Positions 1 to 7,992 of a stretch of DNA of 64,000 nucleotides are shown here, piece after piece. Source of the stretch: Luteimonas suaedae (GTDB taxonomy: Bacteria; Pseudomonadota; Gammaproteobacteria; Xanthomonadales; Xanthomonadaceae); contig NZ_VSSP01000003.1 of NCBI RefSeq assembly GCF_008312895.1, forward strand, positions 1-64,000, in the 5' to 3' direction. The position numbers and the translations under genes are program-made. The notes beneath the pieces are model-generated. The model saw only the letters and a program-made list of their open reading frames with translations, was not told where the DNA came from and made no database searches. How positions within the stretch are numbered: position 1 is the stretch's first letter; every line of letters starts with the position of its first letter.

Positions 1-1003
1 AAGTGATGCGGTTGCGCCGGGCTCTGGCGCGAGCTGAGCAGGAGCTCGAGATCCTTAAAAAAAGCCGAGGCGTACTTCGCGAGCGCACCGAAGCGCGGTG
101 CGCCTGGATCCAAGCGCAGCAAGCGGACTATTCGGTGAGCGCCTTGTGCAGGGCATTGGGCGTTTCGTGAAGCGGCTTCCATGCCTGGCAGACACGCTCG
201 CCCAGCGCCCGCCAGCAGGCCGATACGCGACTGGCGGCGGTGATGCAGGCCATGCACATGGAACATCGGCAGGCCTATGGCACACACCGCTTGTGGCGCG
301 TGCTGGTCGCTCGTGGAGAAGATTGCGGACGGCATCGTGTCGCACGCCTGCGGCGCCGGCATGGCATCGTCACCCTGCGACGGCGGCGCTTCGTGCGCGC
401 TCGTGCGCCATACCAGCGTATGCTTGCCGCCCCCAACCGCCTTGCCTGGCCGTTCACCAGCCCCGCTCCCGACCGGGTGTGGGTCGGCGATATCACCCAC
501 ATCCCCACGCGCGAAGGTTGGTTGTACTTGGCCGCCGTGCTGGACGTGTGCAGCCGGCGCATCGTCGGATGGGCGATGGCCTCGCAGCAGCCCCGGGATC
601 TGGCCGAACACGCTCTGGACATGGCCCTCGTGCAGCGTCGGCCGGCACATGACGTGGTCCTTCATCACGACCCCGGCAGCCAATACACGAGCGCCCGTTA
701 CCGGGCGAAAGTGGAGGCAGCGAGTATCGTGTTGAGCATGAGCCGACCCGGCATGTGTTACGACAATGCTATGGCGGAAAGCTTCTTCAGCACGCTCAAA
801 CTGGAACTCGTACCAGACAAGGCCTTCGCCTCACGCGAAGCTGCCCGCCTCTCTGTGTTCGATTACATCGAGACCTTCTACAACCGAACGCGCATGCACT
901 CGGCTCTGGACTACCAATCGCCCGTTCAATACGAAGAGCGGTTCAATCACCTAGGGTATGTGCCCTAGGTCCACTGTCCGAAGAACCGGGGCCACTCCAC
1001 CCC
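1..1003 (+). mobile_element. Right-hand part of a degenerate IS3-family insertion sequence
   Basis: The window opens inside an IS3-family element: the end of orfA and all of orfB are visible. The sequence after the transposase stop (TGTCCGAAGAACCGGGGCC near 975-994, then CACTCCACCCCG) resembles the terminal inverted repeats of IS3-family elements, but the left end lies outside the window, so the repeat cannot be paired and the right boundary is approximate. The element sits just beyond the 3' end of the defence operon, as is common on the edges of transferred islands. Confidence 0.5.
3..968 (+). pseudogene. IS3-family transposase (OrfA end fused to OrfB), broken by an in-frame stop
   Basis: The product would cut and join the ends of the insertion sequence. 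The frame opened at the left edge reads the OrfA tail (ARAEQELEILKK), crosses a run of seven A (57-63) and continues without a shift into OrfB (YSVSALCRALGVS). It then meets TGA at 168-170, where relatives have an Arg codon (CGA to TGA), and reopens to the end. The rve-type DDE core is present: Asp in WVGDITHI, Asp in HHDPGSQYTS and Glu in DNAMAESFFSTLK. The second motif reads DPG where DRG is usual. IS3 elements normally join OrfA and OrfB by -1 slippage on A6G. Here an extra A appears to have fused the frames, while the stop removes the N-terminal helix-turn-helix part from the catalytic part. Restart at GTG 240 would give 242 residues, probably inactive alone. Confidence 0.8.
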
Positions 1004-1032
1004 GACCCCGTTCTTTCTCCACCCCTGTTTTT

Positions 1033-1060
1033 CAGAGCCCCCCGGGCAGAGCCCCCCGGG
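1033..1060. repeat. Tandem duplication of a 14-bp sequence
   Basis: CAGAGCCCCCCGGG occurs twice back to back between the insertion sequence and the caspase gene. No coding sequence crosses it convincingly. It may be a scar of rearrangement at the island edge or part of a hairpin (CCCGGG is palindromic); its function is unknown. Confidence 0.6.
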
Positions 1061-1151
1061 ACTCAGCAGCGGTCGGCGTCGACGACGCCTTGCGTTCTTG
1101 GTACGTTTCCGCCCGACGGCAGCACAGTGGATGCGTCGCCGATGTGCTGAA

Positions 1152-2279
1152 CTAATCGCCAGCGCGGTTTTGAGACAAGCGGGCTAGCTCTCTATGGTGA
1201 GGAAAGTCACCAAGGGCCGTCTTCACCAGCGTGCTCCGGTGTATCCCCGCGCCGCCGCCGCCCTGACGCAACGATCGAAGCGCAGCGAACCAATTTGCGC
1301 GACCATTGCCATTCAGGCGGAGCTGGGAGACATCGCCTCCCGCACGCGCCCAGATATCCTGCTCGATGGGCCCGATTGGATACAGGTCCGTCAAAATGTC
1401 CTCCAACTGACGCCATTCTTCCCTGCGGTTATCGCCTAGAACGCCGAAAGCAGCGCTCTTGGCGCCTCCGCGATCCAGTGCGATAGGGAAGTTGTTCTCC
1501 AGATCGCTGGCTTTGAAGATTGGATGCTGGCGTCCTGGTGCAGCGCCACGGACCTTTTCGGCGATATGGCTGAAGACCTCGAAAATTCGAATCAGTCCGT
1601 CTCCTTCCGTAGCGGCATCGCCACGCAGGGCACCGAGGAGATGCTGCGTGAACAAGCTGTTGGATGCACCTGCCATCACGAGCGAAAACTCCGATGCGCG
1701 GGACGATGCGATGAGCACACGGCCGGATCCTTGCGCCAGCCGCACTAACGATTTCTCGCTGAAACCGAGATCAACCGATTTGGCGTCCCTGCTACCCTTG
1801 AAGCATCCTGCTCCACCGGAATGGCAAGCATCAATGAAGACGACAAGACGTTGGGCCTTGATGCGTGTAAGCGCGGCGGAAAACTCTGCTTCCAGTAAAA
1901 CTGTCGCTGAAAGGTCGCTCGGATCGCAGTCTATCGGAACGAGCGCGCTCTCCCTATTGCTAGGATCACCGAGAAGAGCGCCGTGGCCAGAGAAGAAAAT
2001 CACTACGGTATCATCGACGCCAGCCCGGCCGGCGAGCGCGTCGAGTTCATGGCGGAGCGCCTCCAACGTGGCTTGGCCATCGAGCAACATGATGACGTTG
2101 CGCGGATCGTAGCCACAATGGGCTTGCGAGGTAAGCACTGCTGTGATGTCGCGCGCGTCATTGGTGACCATGGCTGGCAACGGCGAAATATTCGGGTAGG
2201 CCGCTACCGCCACGACCAACGCGTGTGCTCGCGAAAACCCGGTGCACTTTTCGGAGTTTGCCGGACTATCCATACTCAT
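1152..2279 (-). CDS. Caspase-like (peptidase C14 / metacaspase type) protein with C-terminal effector-associated domain
   Basis: Predicted cysteine peptidase of 375 residues and the likely effector of the five-gene operon. Residues 18-240 form a caspase p20-like domain. The catalytic dyad is His99 in FFSGHGA and Cys152 in FIDACHSGG, and SALVPIDCDP at 111-120 is another typical caspase-fold strand. Residues about 292-367 form a small all-helical module (DLYPIGP, W, RAGG, GNG) that recurs at the C terminus of the neighbouring GAP1 protein and resembles the effector-associated domains that recruit effectors by homotypic contact. There is no signal peptide, so it should act in the cytoplasm. It starts 23 nt after the stop of the upstream gene and is last in the operon. 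Caspase-like effectors in bacterial conflict systems cleave host proteins and stop growth; the target here is unknown. Confidence 0.87.
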   Translation of the reverse strand: MSMDSPANSEKCTGFSRAHALVVAVAAYPNISPLPAMVTNDARDITAVLTSQAHCGYDPRNVIMLLDGQATLEALRHELDALAGRAGVDDTVVIFFSGHGALLGDPSNRESALVPIDCDPSDLSATVLLEAEFSAALTRIKAQRLVVFIDACHSGGAGCFKGSRDAKSVDLGFSEKSLVRLAQGSGRVLIASSRASEFSLVMAGASNSLFTQHLLGALRGDAATEGDGLIRIFEVFSHIAEKVRGAAPGRQHPIFKASDLENNFPIALDRGGAKSAAFGVLGDNRREEWRQLEDILTDLYPIGPIEQDIWARAGGDVSQLRLNGNGRANWFAALRSLRQGGGGAGIHRSTLVKTALGDFPHHRELARLSQNRAGD

Positions 2280-2302
2280 AGACGATCTCTATCTAAAGGC
2301 CA

Positions 2303-4801
2303 CTAGAAGAAGTAGCGGTCGTTCTCCAAATAACGAATCCTGTCATTAGCGGGATAGTCATCACTTATCTCTCTAAGCAGTCGTCGCAGGCGCGGCCGCT
2401 TGCCTCGCCGAACTTGGGAGACCGCGTCGCGCCACTGCGATTTCCCGTTTCCGTGTGTCTGCAACTCGGCAACCTGACCGCCAGCCCGACTCCAAAGCTC
2501 ATTGTCATTGGGCCCAGCCGGGTAGAGATCGATTAACAGTTCCTGCAGCAGATGCCATTTTTCTTCGTTGGTAATGGGCGACAACCCTAGCAAGAAGGCG
2601 TCCCATATGCTGATCATGTCGCGGCAGATGCGCAGCGCCTGTTTCACGTCCTGCCGCCCGTTACGAACGAGTTGGACCAAGCTGTCAACGGCTTTGCGCC
2701 AGCGCCGATCAAGGACTAGGCGGCCTATCGCTTCCGCGTCGGCTGTTGCCAAAGAGCGCTGCATCGTAGACATGACATCCAACCATGCAATGAAACGTGC
2801 TTCATCATGATTGGGCAATACAGCCATTATCCGAATGGCCGTCCCAATACCGTTCGACGTCAAGGCACGTAGCTGCCGGTCCAAGCTCTCCCCGTCGAGA
2901 ATGGCAGCTTCGAGGCATGGCTCGGGAGCGCAAGCCGAGCTGTCTGCCACCGCACGCTCAAGCCAGCCGGCCGCTGTTGTCTTGAGCAAATCGGTACGCA
3001 CGGGCTCGTTAACGCTTTGCCAAACTTCGATGCGCCGAGGGTGATTGTTGAGATCGGCAACCGGCGTTTTGGCCAATGCCGCGATCAACTCCGCGTTGGC
3101 TTGTCCGCTATCAAGCAGCATCTCGATTACGGTACTGAACGACCGCTGTGGATCGGCTGGACCTTTCCATGCCTCGGCATTGATCGCCAGGGCACGTGCC
3201 CAAAGTTCCTGAGCAGGCTTGCTGGTGAAGTCGATATCCTTCAGGAGCTTCGGCTTGCGCGCAACCTCCTCGGCTGCAATCTGCACAACACGAGATTCGA
3301 CCAGTTCCAGCGCAAGTGCGATCTTCTGGCTTGGCGTGGCCAGCCGCAGTGCGGCCTTGACACCCTCAAGGCACTTCGAGTCGGTGTCTACCTCCAATTG
3401 CTTTAGAACCGCATCGCGTGGCGCAAGGCTAGCTCCAACTGCAGCCCCGTGCAGACGCATCCAATCTTTCGACAAGCCGAGCACCCTTACCGTCTGAGCA
3501 GCATTGAGACTTATCTTTTCTGGAACTATCTCGGAAAGGCGCGCCTCCAGGTCGTGATCGCGGGGCAGACTCGCACCCAATTCTGCAAGCGTCGCTGGTC
3601 GCGCATGCGCCCATCGCCAAAATGCTGCCGAAAAGGATTCGGAATTTACGCTGACCGCAGTAGTGATGCCTCTAGTGATCGCCGAACGCCATGCTTCGAC
3701 TGCAGCCACAGGAGAGAAAACATTGTCGAAGATCGACAGCATGTCCTCATCGTCACTCTCCAAGAAACTATTCTTAGCAGCCCAGTTTTCCAGTGCTGCC
3801 CACAGTGATCTCATGGCTGGAAAACCGGACCCGTTTAAATTTCTGAGTAGCAGTACGTCGCGAACGGAAGCATCGCCCAAGCGCGACAAGAGCCTCATGA
3901 GCACCTTAGTCTTACCCGCAGATCCTGCCGAAGGATCGGGTGAAAGTCGATCCACGAGACGAATAGTGCTTATGCACTCATCGAGTTTTGGCGTCGCATG
4001 CCCGGCGAGGTCGTACGCCTGGAGGAGGAGCGGAAAATCCGAAAATCTGTCAAGACACGCGCCTATTTCACGTGCAAAATTGAGCACTGGTTTGGGTTCG
4101 AATCCACCACTCAGAATTTTCGCCGCGCGCGACACCGTCGCCGGAACCTCGATCCCAATGACCCGATGGCCCGTCCAACGAATGGCCAAACTGGTTGGTG
4201 TGCAGACGAGCGCCGGTTTGGGCATTTCGACGAGGTCTTGTGGCGTGAAGCTAAGCCTAAAGGCGAAGCTGGCACGCAGTTCCGGCCAAAAGTGAAACCA
4301 AAGCGCAACCACCAGTTCCTCGAAACCTTGAGTTCCTATCCGAACGACTTGGCCGGCGCCTCGCTCCGCCAGCGCTGCGGCAGCAGGAAGTAGGTCAAAT
4401 GCCTCCGGCAAGCCCCCCGTTGGTGCTGGAACCACGCAGGTTTCCAGATTCGCCGGCAGCTCTGGCGTGGCGATTAACAACGCGAGTAGCGGCCTCAAAT
4501 CCGTCGTCTCGACTATCTCATCTAGCGGCACGATCAACGCATGAGACAGGACCATGCCAGCCCGTTTCGCTGTGGGATCTGCAAAGGTACGTGCAAGCAC
4601 GTAGTGATCACCATGAGGGAAGCCGCTTAGAAAGGGCGACCAGTTCGCACCGGGCGGAGCGGTGTCGGGCAGGTCAAGACGCGCGGTCAACGCAGCTGAA
4701 ATTCCTCCCCCATCACTGGCCAACCGAAGTCCGTGACCCCCGCGGACCTCGCCATAGATCGCCTGCTCGACATTCATATCGGACGCTGCCGCGACATTCA
4801 A
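2303..4801 (-). CDS. GTPase-associated protein 1 (GAP1-N1 type) with C-terminal effector-associated domain
   Basis: 832 residues. The N-terminal part (about 10-130) has the features of the GAP1-N1 family: QAIYGEVRGGHGL, a middle FLSGFPHGDHYVLARTF and a GMVLSHALIVP segment. The long helical middle (about 150-740) fits the GAP1 middle and C regions by position and composition, without a motif I can pin down. Residues about 751-832 (DLYPAGP, W, RAGG, GNG, W) match the C-terminal module of the caspase encoded next. The protein therefore probably bridges the GTPases and the peptidase, as switch or adaptor. Its ATG overlaps the stop of the upstream GTPase gene (ATGA at 4798-4801), showing translational coupling. 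No transmembrane segment or enzymatic motif was seen. The family assignment is from recognised motifs; the bridging role is inference. Confidence 0.8.
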   Translation of the reverse strand: MNVAAASDMNVEQAIYGEVRGGHGLRLASDGGGISAALTARLDLPDTAPPGANWSPFLSGFPHGDHYVLARTFADPTAKRAGMVLSHALIVPLDEIVETTDLRPLLALLIATPELPANLETCVVPAPTGGLPEAFDLLPAAAALAERGAGQVVRIGTQGFEELVVALWFHFWPELRASFAFRLSFTPQDLVEMPKPALVCTPTSLAIRWTGHRVIGIEVPATVSRAAKILSGGFEPKPVLNFAREIGACLDRFSDFPLLLQAYDLAGHATPKLDECISTIRLVDRLSPDPSAGSAGKTKVLMRLLSRLGDASVRDVLLLRNLNGSGFPAMRSLWAALENWAAKNSFLESDDEDMLSIFDNVFSPVAAVEAWRSAITRGITTAVSVNSESFSAAFWRWAHARPATLAELGASLPRDHDLEARLSEIVPEKISLNAAQTVRVLGLSKDWMRLHGAAVGASLAPRDAVLKQLEVDTDSKCLEGVKAALRLATPSQKIALALELVESRVVQIAAEEVARKPKLLKDIDFTSKPAQELWARALAINAEAWKGPADPQRSFSTVIEMLLDSGQANAELIAALAKTPVADLNNHPRRIEVWQSVNEPVRTDLLKTTAAGWLERAVADSSACAPEPCLEAAILDGESLDRQLRALTSNGIGTAIRIMAVLPNHDEARFIAWLDVMSTMQRSLATADAEAIGRLVLDRRWRKAVDSLVQLVRNGRQDVKQALRICRDMISIWDAFLLGLSPITNEEKWHLLQELLIDLYPAGPNDNELWSRAGGQVAELQTHGNGKSQWRDAVSQVRRGKRPRLRRLLREISDDYPANDRIRYLENDRYFF

Positions 4802-5628
4802 CAGCCGTTTGCGAGAAGGAGTTGAATCGGGAGAGTCAGATCCGTCTTGCGCGTGCCATCAGGCAAGACAACGTAGCCGAACTGCTCGGGACCACGCGCC
4901 GCATAGACAGCATCACGGCCATGGGGGCTGAGTGGGCGTTCCAGAGCAGAAAGCCCGAGAATGGAGGGCTTGGCCCAAGTGCTTGCCACGTAACTTGATA
5001 ACATGGGCAGTCGTTGTGCCAACACTGTAGCCGGCAATTCGTCAGTATCCAGCTCATCCCAGCAGCTCAGGAGCACGCAGAACTTACTTTGCAACGGTTC
5101 GTGGCTCGTTGCGCCACTAATGTAGACGAGCATCTGCATCAACTCGATCAATCTGGCCTGATCCGAGACTTGAACCTCGCGGTTGTTGCCTTCGGCTCCT
5201 TTAAGCTCTCTTAGCGGACGCGACAGGATGTCGTCGCTAACGCGAGTTTGTTGGAGCCGTAAGAGAAGAAGCCATGCCGGCGCGGCGATGACGCGGTCGC
5301 GCCACGCCACCGGAACCCGCCGCGTGGCAGACATGGCTTTTATCTGCTCGCCGCCGTAGTCAGGCCACACAAGTTCTGCCGTACGCCCTCCCACATCAAT
5401 GACCGGCCAGACGCTATCGACGTAAGTGGTGGTAGGTGTATGGTGCGCGGCCATCCCTTCATTCAGGCTATCCATCGCAGCCTCGAAAGGTTCTAGATTG
5501 GTAGCTGCGCCATTCATGCGCAACTGCCCATCACCTTTCATCAGACGCTTCAATAGCTGGGCGCCATAGTGTGTCTTTCCCACCCCCGACTCACCGACCA
5601 GCAGTATCGAAGTGTCGCTCACGCTCAT
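4798..5628 (-). CDS. Double-GTPase 1 (DO-GTPase1-like) P-loop protein
   Basis: P-loop NTPase of 276 residues counted from the chosen start. Residues 12-19 (GESGVGKT) are a Walker A motif. A Walker B-like segment, WPDYGGEQIK, follows about 80 residues later, and LLSCWDELD stands where GTPases have NKxD. These features fit the DO-GTPase1 family, whose members are encoded beside a second GTPase and GAP1 proteins. A longer reading to 5721 exists, but it would overlap the upstream GTPase by 94 nt. ATG at 5626-5628 makes a TAATG stop/start junction and puts the P-loop at the usual distance from the N terminus, so I chose it. The likely role is a nucleotide-dependent switch acting with the next GTPase; direct evidence is lacking. 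Confidence 0.8.
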   Translation of the reverse strand: MSVSDTSILLVGESGVGKTHYGAQLLKRLMKGDGQLRMNGAATNLEPFEAAMDSLNEGMAAHHTPTTTYVDSVWPVIDVGGRTAELVWPDYGGEQIKAMSATRRVPVAWRDRVIAAPAWLLLLRLQQTRVSDDILSRPLRELKGAEGNNREVQVSDQARLIELMQMLVYISGATSHEPLQSKFCVLLSCWDELDTDELPATVLAQRLPMLSSYVASTWAKPSILGLSALERPLSPHGRDAVYAARGPEQFGYVVLPDGTRKTDLTLPIQLLLANGC

Positions 5629-6587
5629 TATTTTCTCGCACCGAACAAGAATAGCGGGTCTGAATTCGTAGCTCTCACTGGCGGCAAGCTGATACGTCCG
5701 CGTCGAACGCTCAGCGTCCAATCGAGCAGCTCAATAAGTCCTTGGCCCGTGCCGGTAGTTTTGTCTTCTCCAGCCAGTATACTGACAGAGAACTCGACCG
5801 CATCTGGCATCAAGCCAAGTACGGTGCCGCGGATTGACGCTTCCATTTCCGGCGAAATAGCAACATCCGACTTCGTCCAAACGAGCGCTAATGGACGGGC
5901 GCCACGTTCGGCAGCTATACGCTGGGCAAGAAGTTGAAGAGATCCACGAGCAGAACCCATGTTGGTGCCGGAAAGAGACTCGCGATCAGCGATCAGTAAA
6001 AGAGCATCCGCGTGTTCGGAAATCCAGCGAGCGCCTTCTCCGTCGGGGGCATCACGGTTTACCGCCCACTTCTGAAACCACTCTCCTGGAGCATCGGTGA
6101 ACAGATAGTCCCTCTTGTGGACGGCAGTGCTTCGGAAAGCAAGGTGGAGCAAACCCGGCGCGCGCCCGCCACGACTCGTTGTATGCGGCGGGAACCCAGG
6201 CTGTTGTCCCGGCGCCCATCGAAGCGCACTCGCCACAGCTTCCCAACCCGCGAGCGAGTAAGACCCTGCGAAAGAGCGTTCGCCGGCTGTAGCGTGACCC
6301 TGGCCGATCAGCAGATACCAAGCTGCGAGTAATGTCGACTTGCCAGCGTTCTGAGGCCCGGCGATGCCGACGACCAGCGGCTTCGCGCGTCCGGCCACGA
6401 ATCCGACGTCAACTAATCCAAGAGCACTACCGGACCAGGGGAAAAGAAGCTCATTCGTCACGCCCTCGTCGGGTATAGACTCCACCTCGTCTCGGCCTTT
6501 CCAAGATGGACAGGCGGCGCGATTCAGATGCCCCAGGTCACAGCTGCTTTCGGGCGCAAAGCAGGTCTGTCGTGAGCAGGCGTTCAT
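5628..6587 (-). CDS. Double-GTPase 2 (DO-GTPase2-like) protein with N-terminal zinc-binding cluster
   Basis: 319 residues. The N terminus has a Cys/His cluster (Cys4, Cys9, Cys16, His20, Cys26) likely to bind zinc. The GTPase domain follows: Walker A GPQNAGKST at 77-85, a Walker B region FTDAPGEWF, and WTKSD as the NKxD-type guanine-specificity motif. This layout matches the DO-GTPase2 family, which is found paired with DO-GTPase1 in GTPase-associated conflict loci. The start ATG overlaps the upstream stop (ATGA at 6584-6587), and its own stop overlaps the next start by one base. The two GTPases may form a heteromeric switch; whether they sense nucleotide, membrane or phage products cannot be read from sequence. 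Confidence 0.82.
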   Translation of the reverse strand: MNACSRQTCFAPESSCDLGHLNRAACPSWKGRDEVESIPDEGVTNELLFPWSGSALGLVDVGFVAGRAKPLVVGIAGPQNAGKSTLLAAWYLLIGQGHATAGERSFAGSYSLAGWEAVASALRWAPGQQPGFPPHTTSRGGRAPGLLHLAFRSTAVHKRDYLFTDAPGEWFQKWAVNRDAPDGEGARWISEHADALLLIADRESLSGTNMGSARGSLQLLAQRIAAERGARPLALVWTKSDVAISPEMEASIRGTVLGLMPDAVEFSVSILAGEDKTTGTGQGLIELLDWTLSVRRGRISLPPVRATNSDPLFLFGARK

Positions 6588-7912
6588 GAGGTTCTACGCG
6601 CCCGCTTCTTCGGCCTAGGCCCTTCCTGAGCGGCCCGCGCAGCTTGCAGCTCCCTAAAGAGCCAGATCGCCCATTCGGCGATGGTTAGCGACGTCGCAGC
6701 TGGTATACCGACATGGTCACGAAACGACTGGCCATCAGGTAAAGGCCTGTTGGCCTGATGACCAAGGAATCCGATGAGGAGACTACGGCCTGCGGGCTCG
6801 GGCACCAGTTCCGCCGCAACGTGGCGCAAGGCAACTAGGTCGCTAGAACTCGACGCTTCACTCAAAAGATCGCGCAAGGTTCGCTTCTCTGGGGCGGCTA
6901 GCGGTGGCAAGCTCAAGACCGCCTCGTGGAGAAAGGCTATAACACTGGCAGGCGAGAACGTTGGAACCTGCCGATGAAGATCGAATGCCATCAATGCCGC
7001 CGCAGTATAGGTCGGCATAGTGCGATAGCTGGCTCTGGCACTCGGCGAGTAGAGCGCCTCTTTCCACCAAATCAGATTTGTCCGTCGCTGAAGGCCTGCG
7101 GTTGCGGCACTGACGGACTGTAGCGTGTTGTCCACATGCTCGGAAACGGCTTTGGCTAATTCGCTGAGTGGACGGGACAAGTCGATAGGACTGGTCTTGA
7201 GCCCTTCTGCAATTTCATTGAAGGCTCCTGCCAGAAGCCCAGTGAGCTTGGGTGCAAACTGGAGGGCCCAGTTCTGCCCGTTGTTCGGCCAGTATTGATT
7301 TCCATCCGTGGCTTCTCCAGCAGCATTGGCCGGACCAACGGCCGCGTCGACAAGCTTAGTTAGAGTCCTCTTGTTGATACTCGGCGCAGTCGTCGCAACC
7401 TCGATTTCCTCTGAGGCCGAGAACGTCATGGCCGTGACGCTGATCGACGCAGGCGTGGCCCATTCGGCCTCGGCTCGGGCCTCAACACTCTGTTCGACCT
7501 CATCAATCACGTCGGTCCAGATCGCACGCTCGTTTTCGGCTTCCATGAAGGGGAGCGTATTGCGGGCACAGGTTGTGAAAGCGAGGCCAACCTTGTCATT
7601 GTCATTCGCTGCTTGGACGAGAGCGTCCAATAGGATTGCCCGGATCACTTCGATGGGCGTGCTGGAAAAGGTATTGACGTAGGTCGCCCAGCGCCTCTGA
7701 AGGGCATCAACGACCTCCCTGATGACCGGGTCGTTGGCCGGAGCTTCGGGGTCAAAGGCAATTAGCGCGAAAGGCGCGGCCTTGGAAGGGTTCTTTTTCA
7801 GGGCGACCGCGAGATCGGCCGCAGTTTCTCTAAGCCTCTTGAGCTTGGCATCGTCGCCGCCTACATTGATGAGGCCCGCGCTTAAAAAGCGGATCAGGAT
7901 ATCTGTAGTCAC
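6584..7912 (-). CDS. GTPase-associated system helical (GASH-like) protein
   Basis: First gene of the operon, 442 residues, mostly helical, without catalytic motifs or a signal peptide. Its N terminus (LIRFLSAGLINVGGDD) and the central WPNNGQNWALQFAPKLTGLLAGAFNEI segment, with a long helical C-terminal half, fit the GASH domain family encoded with double GTPases. The basic tail (PKKRARRTS) could contact nucleic acid or simply be disordered. The start is GTG at 7910-7912, preceded by a strong AGGGGGG ribosome-binding site. The likely role is scaffold or sensor for the two GTPases encoded next, to which it is coupled by an ATGA overlap. Identification rests on motif memory and on gene context. 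Confidence 0.72.
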   Translation of the reverse strand: MTTDILIRFLSAGLINVGGDDAKLKRLRETAADLAVALKKNPSKAAPFALIAFDPEAPANDPVIREVVDALQRRWATYVNTFSSTPIEVIRAILLDALVQAANDNDKVGLAFTTCARNTLPFMEAENERAIWTDVIDEVEQSVEARAEAEWATPASISVTAMTFSASEEIEVATTAPSINKRTLTKLVDAAVGPANAAGEATDGNQYWPNNGQNWALQFAPKLTGLLAGAFNEIAEGLKTSPIDLSRPLSELAKAVSEHVDNTLQSVSAATAGLQRRTNLIWWKEALYSPSARASYRTMPTYTAAALMAFDLHRQVPTFSPASVIAFLHEAVLSLPPLAAPEKRTLRDLLSEASSSSDLVALRHVAAELVPEPAGRSLLIGFLGHQANRPLPDGQSFRDHVGIPAATSLTIAEWAIWLFRELQAARAAQEGPRPKKRARRTS

Positions 7913-7992
7913 TTAACCCCCCTGAGATTCTTCAGAACGCAATATTAATGTCGCTAGCACCCTCCGGATTTAGCCTCACTTACTGAGTCCAT
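7913..7992 (-). promoter_or_regulatory. Promoter/leader region of the defence operon
   Basis: This 80-bp gap is the only upstream non-coding DNA for the five-gene operon. On the minus strand it holds an AT-rich stretch (ACATTAATATTGCG) that can supply a -10-like element, followed about 30 nt later by AGGGGGG, six bases before the GTG start. No operator palindrome was clear. Read-through from nrdJb, which is on the same strand, is also possible because no terminator lies between them. Confidence 0.45.

Noticed and set aside
5629..5721. Upstream extension of the DO-GTPase1 gene
   Set aside because: It would overlap the preceding GTPase gene by 94 nt, whereas ATG 5628 gives a TAATG junction and a normal distance to the P-loop.
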